This document shows, in pieces, positions 5,413 to 7,249 of a stretch of DNA of 7,249 bases. The position numbers and the translations under genes were made by a program. The stretch's first letter is position 1, and each line of letters begins with the position of its first letter. Under the pieces are notes generated by a model, which worked only from the letters and a program-made list of their open reading frames with translations, ran no database searches and had not been told where the DNA came from. The stretch comes from Puniceicoccales bacterium. Lineage in GTDB: Bacteria; Verrucomicrobiota; Verrucomicrobiia; Opitutales; JAIRLG01. The stretch is from NCBI GenBank assembly GCA_031255915.1, contig JAIRRP010000004.1, forward strand, positions 1-7,249, given 5' to 3'.

Positions 5413-6764
5413 CAGATACCAGAGGTCAAGTGTCGCAAATAGAGCGGCTTCGTCCCAAAGACAGGAGGAGAAAGAGAGGGAATATCCGTCATCGGCTCCT
5501 TTCCCAAAAACAGGCTGCTTAAAATAGCTTGGCCTATGACAAACCGGCCACTGCGATCCGATTCCGTAGCCAATGCCCACAGGTTATGAAAAAACACCGC
5601 CCGGTCTCGGACAGGTGCATCTGTACCTACGGCAGCAGGCCCTAGGTAGAGCATGACATGCCCAGGGAATCCCACAAGGGTCACAAAAGGCTTTCCATAC
5701 TGCCGGATATAGGCATCTCTCTCTTCCAGAGACAGATGATCCGGAATAGGTTGAGCACCCTCCAGCTGCTGCCTACTATTTCTCGGCAAAAATACCCCAA
5801 ACGGCATCATGAGATCCCGTATTGTGGACGAACAATCCCTTTTTTCCAAAAAACCTCCCCAGCCATAACCCTGCCCCAGCATGACAGAGATGAGATTCCC
5901 TATCATTCGGTAGGTAAGTGGCAACGGAAATTCAGCCAATAGATCGCTTGGCACCGATATCTCCTTCCATCTGCAATAACCATTATCTCGCTTCGTGGGG
6001 ACGAGAACCATGTTATCGCGCCGGCCCGCTGGTAATAAAGTTCCTATATGAGCTCTGCTCAGGAAGTGATTATTACAGAGGAGAGGTATATCGTCTCGAA
6101 TAGCAACTCTCCAGGATTTCTTTAACAAAGACTTCACTTTTTTAGGAGGTATTCGGGCCACCGCCTCCGCCGGACACCATCCCCAGCAATGGGAGGAAAA
6201 AATAAAAAACCATTCGCGGTCCGGTAATGCTATTCCCAATACCTTCACAGGGGTTCCTATGGATACTCCTGTCTTGATATTTTCATCAAAGGGAAATGCA
6301 TCCGGCTTGCCCAATAATAGCTCTTCCGTCGGCAAATAGCGAATATGGGTACTTTTAGTGACGATCCCTGGGAAATTTAACCCTCCAAAATAAGGCGGAG
6401 AACAGGCATCCTTGACCTTTTGAAATATTTTAGGAAAAGAGGAGAAAGGTCGTTTACTCGAAGTATAAAATTCAGAAGCCCCTTTTCCGAAAAATTTCTC
6501 TTTAGCTGCAGTTAATATACTGGAGAGCTCTTCATCCGCCACAGTCAAAGACCACGGCGAGAGAAACTGTTGTAAAGCAGCCGTCGCCATGGAGCGCTGC
6601 TCTTCCTGTGATACGATCCTTACCTCCGCATCCCTTGGCAAGAACCTCTCGATATTTTGGGACAAATGCGCGTCCATAAGCTCTTGAGCCAGATCCGCTT
6701 GCAATCTGGTCACGGCCATTACGGCACTCCATAAAATTCCAATAGTGCATAAAAAAAGTTTCAT
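5412..6764 (-). CDS. Exported SH3-domain NlpC/P60 peptidoglycan endopeptidase
   Basis: The 450-residue protein begins with a signal peptide (M-K-L-F-L-C-T-I-G-I-L-W..., probable cleavage after L-Q-A at 23). An N-terminal helical stabilising region (about 60-125) contains the S-P/F-P type segment. A first bacterial SH3 domain (about 135-205) has the T-K-S-T-x-I-R-Y-L-P-T block, F-D-E-N, G-T-P-V-K-V-L and W-G-W-C-P. A second SH3-like domain spans about 215-270. The C-terminal NlpC/P60 domain (about 285-410) has Y-G-W-G-G (300-304), catalytic Cys311 in R-D-C-S-S, His369 in P-G-H-V-M-L-Y-L-G and His393 as the likely third residue. This is the architecture of periplasmic gamma-D-glutamyl-diamino acid endopeptidases that trim or recycle peptide stems. 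About 40 unrecognised residues follow the domain. It is the only confident minus-strand gene, with no Shine-Dalgarno. A possible promoter lies at 6784-6813. Confidence 0.9.
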   Translation of the reverse strand: MKLFLCTIGILWSAVMAVTRLQADLAQELMDAHLSQNIERFLPRDAEVRIVSQEEQRSMATAALQQFLSPWSLTVADEELSSILTAAKEKFFGKGASEFYTSSKRPFSSFPKIFQKVKDACSPPYFGGLNFPGIVTKSTHIRYLPTEELLLGKPDAFPFDENIKTGVSIGTPVKVLGIALPDREWFFIFSSHCWGWCPAEAVARIPPKKVKSLLKKSWRVAIRDDIPLLCNNHFLSRAHIGTLLPAGRRDNMVLVPTKRDNGYCRWKEISVPSDLLAEFPLPLTYRMIGNLISVMLGQGYGWGGFLEKRDCSSTIRDLMMPFGVFLPRNSRQQLEGAQPIPDHLSLEERDAYIRQYGKPFVTLVGFPGHVMLYLGPAAVGTDAPVRDRAVFFHNLWALATESDRSGRFVIGQAILSSLFLGKEPMTDIPSLSPPVFGTKPLYLRHLTSGI

Positions 6765-6783
6765 ATCTTTTAACAGAAACTAT

Positions 6784-6813
6784 AGAATAGATACAGGTAA
6801 TAAAAAGATTCAA
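6784..6813 (-). promoter_or_regulatory. Possible sigma70-type promoter for the peptidase gene
   Basis: Read on the minus strand, TTGAAT (6813-6808) and TATTCT (6789-6784) are separated by 18 bases in an A/T-rich stretch, 19 bases upstream of the ATG at 6764. The match to TTGACA/TATAAT is partial, and such A/T-rich DNA gives chance matches, so this is tentative. It would imply a short leader of roughly ten bases. Confidence 0.3.
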
Positions 6814-6944
6814 TAATCAAAAAAATAACATCTGCCAAACAGGAATAGTCCATAACCGCCTTCGGCCTTGTCACACAGAAGTATTTCTGCTGACTGCATA
6901 TCCCTATGGAAGTGCGAAATATCAGCTCATCTTTCCAGGAGCAA

Positions 6945-7249
6945 ATGAAGTCCCTTTTTTCTTATTTTCGCCATTTGAAAGACGTAAAACTACAGTTCTT
7001 TACTGCCATCGTCTGCGGTATCATCTGCGGTATTTCCAGTGGATTTGGCGTACCATTCATTTTAAAAATAGCTTCCAAGCACGTCTTTTCGGTACCTCAT
7101 TTGTCACCCATTTACCTCGTTCTCTTCTGCCTTTTTCCCGTTGTCATGATGGGAATTCGAGGAATTTCAGGATTTTACAGCTCCTACTACATCGGTTTCT
7201 GCGGCCAGAGATTACTCGAGAAGATCCGCATCCAGGTCTTTGCCAAGAT
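6945..7249 (+). CDS. ABC exporter (MsbA-like), N-terminal part, cut by window edge
   Basis: The first 101 codons of a longer gene are present; the reading frame stays open to the last base. The translated segment is the start of a type-I ABC exporter transmembrane domain: a basic cytoplasmic lead (M-K-S-L-F-S-Y-F-R-H-L-K), a first membrane helix (about 17-40, with G-I-S-S-G-F-G-V-P-F), a periplasmic loop, a second helix (about 54-70) and then R-G-I-S-G-F-Y-S-S-Y-Y-I-G-F-C-G-Q-R-L-L at 72-91, leading into the intracellular coupling region. The R/K-G-x-x-x-F/Y...G-x-R motif is typical of MsbA-type lipid A flippases and related exporters. The nucleotide-binding domain lies outside the window, so the substrate cannot be set. 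AGGAG (6937-6941) sits three bases before ATG 6945, closer than usual. An in-frame ATG at 6906 would add 13 residues but has no ribosome-binding site. It is divergent from the peptidase gene. Confidence 0.82.
   Translation, partial: MKSLFSYFRHLKDVKLQFFTAIVCGIICGISSGFGVPFILKIASKHVFSVPHLSPIYLVLFCLFPVVMMGIRGISGFYSSYYIGFCGQRLLEKIRIQVFAK

Noticed and set aside
1..7249. tRNA, rRNA, CRISPR array, transposase, toxin-antitoxin or phage defence genes.
   Set aside because: None is visible; the coding content is housekeeping and envelope genes, and the repeats encode no transposase.

Overview
The window (roughly half GC) looks like ordinary chromosome from a Gram-negative, outer-membrane-bearing bacterium. 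The BamD-like protein (Y-Y-x-G-L-I-P-G-F segment), the LptE-like lipoprotein, the SH3/NlpC protein and the exporter N-terminus all resemble, from memory, Verrucomicrobiota of the Opitutia type. This placement is an inference, not a search result.

Layout. Positions 1-50 hold the right-hand part of a structured repeat (copy C), followed by about 330 bases with no confident gene. Four + strand genes follow with 5-9 bases between them, probably one operon: fabH (380-1387), a BamD-like TPR protein (1397-2629), lptE (2639-3271) and rpe (3277-3951). Just after rpe lies a complete repeat (copy A, 3962-4086), then prmA on + (4158-5048), then 164 bases of apparently non-coding DNA and a second complete repeat in the opposite orientation (copy B, 5213-5336). 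An exported SH3/NlpC-P60 peptidase is encoded on - (5412-6764). It is divergent from an ABC exporter half-transporter gene cut by the right edge (6945-7249).

How the genes fit together. Most serve the cell envelope: fatty-acid initiation (FabH), outer-membrane protein assembly (BamD-like), LPS insertion (LptE), peptidoglycan cleavage (NlpC/P60) and possibly lipid A flipping (MsbA-like exporter). Rpe (pentose phosphate pathway) and PrmA (methylation of ribosomal protein L11) are housekeeping passengers.

The most interesting signal is the repeat, not a gene. Copies A and B each fold into a compact four-way cloverleaf: an outer stem closing three hairpin arms with at most one unpaired base between them. 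The copies differ by changes that keep base pairing. A conserved tail follows (CCCGYCGG, then AGACG), and it can form a hairpin competing with the outer stem. Both complete copies lie just 3' of a gene in the same relative orientation, and together they bracket prmA as inverted repeats. I do not recognise this element as a named family.
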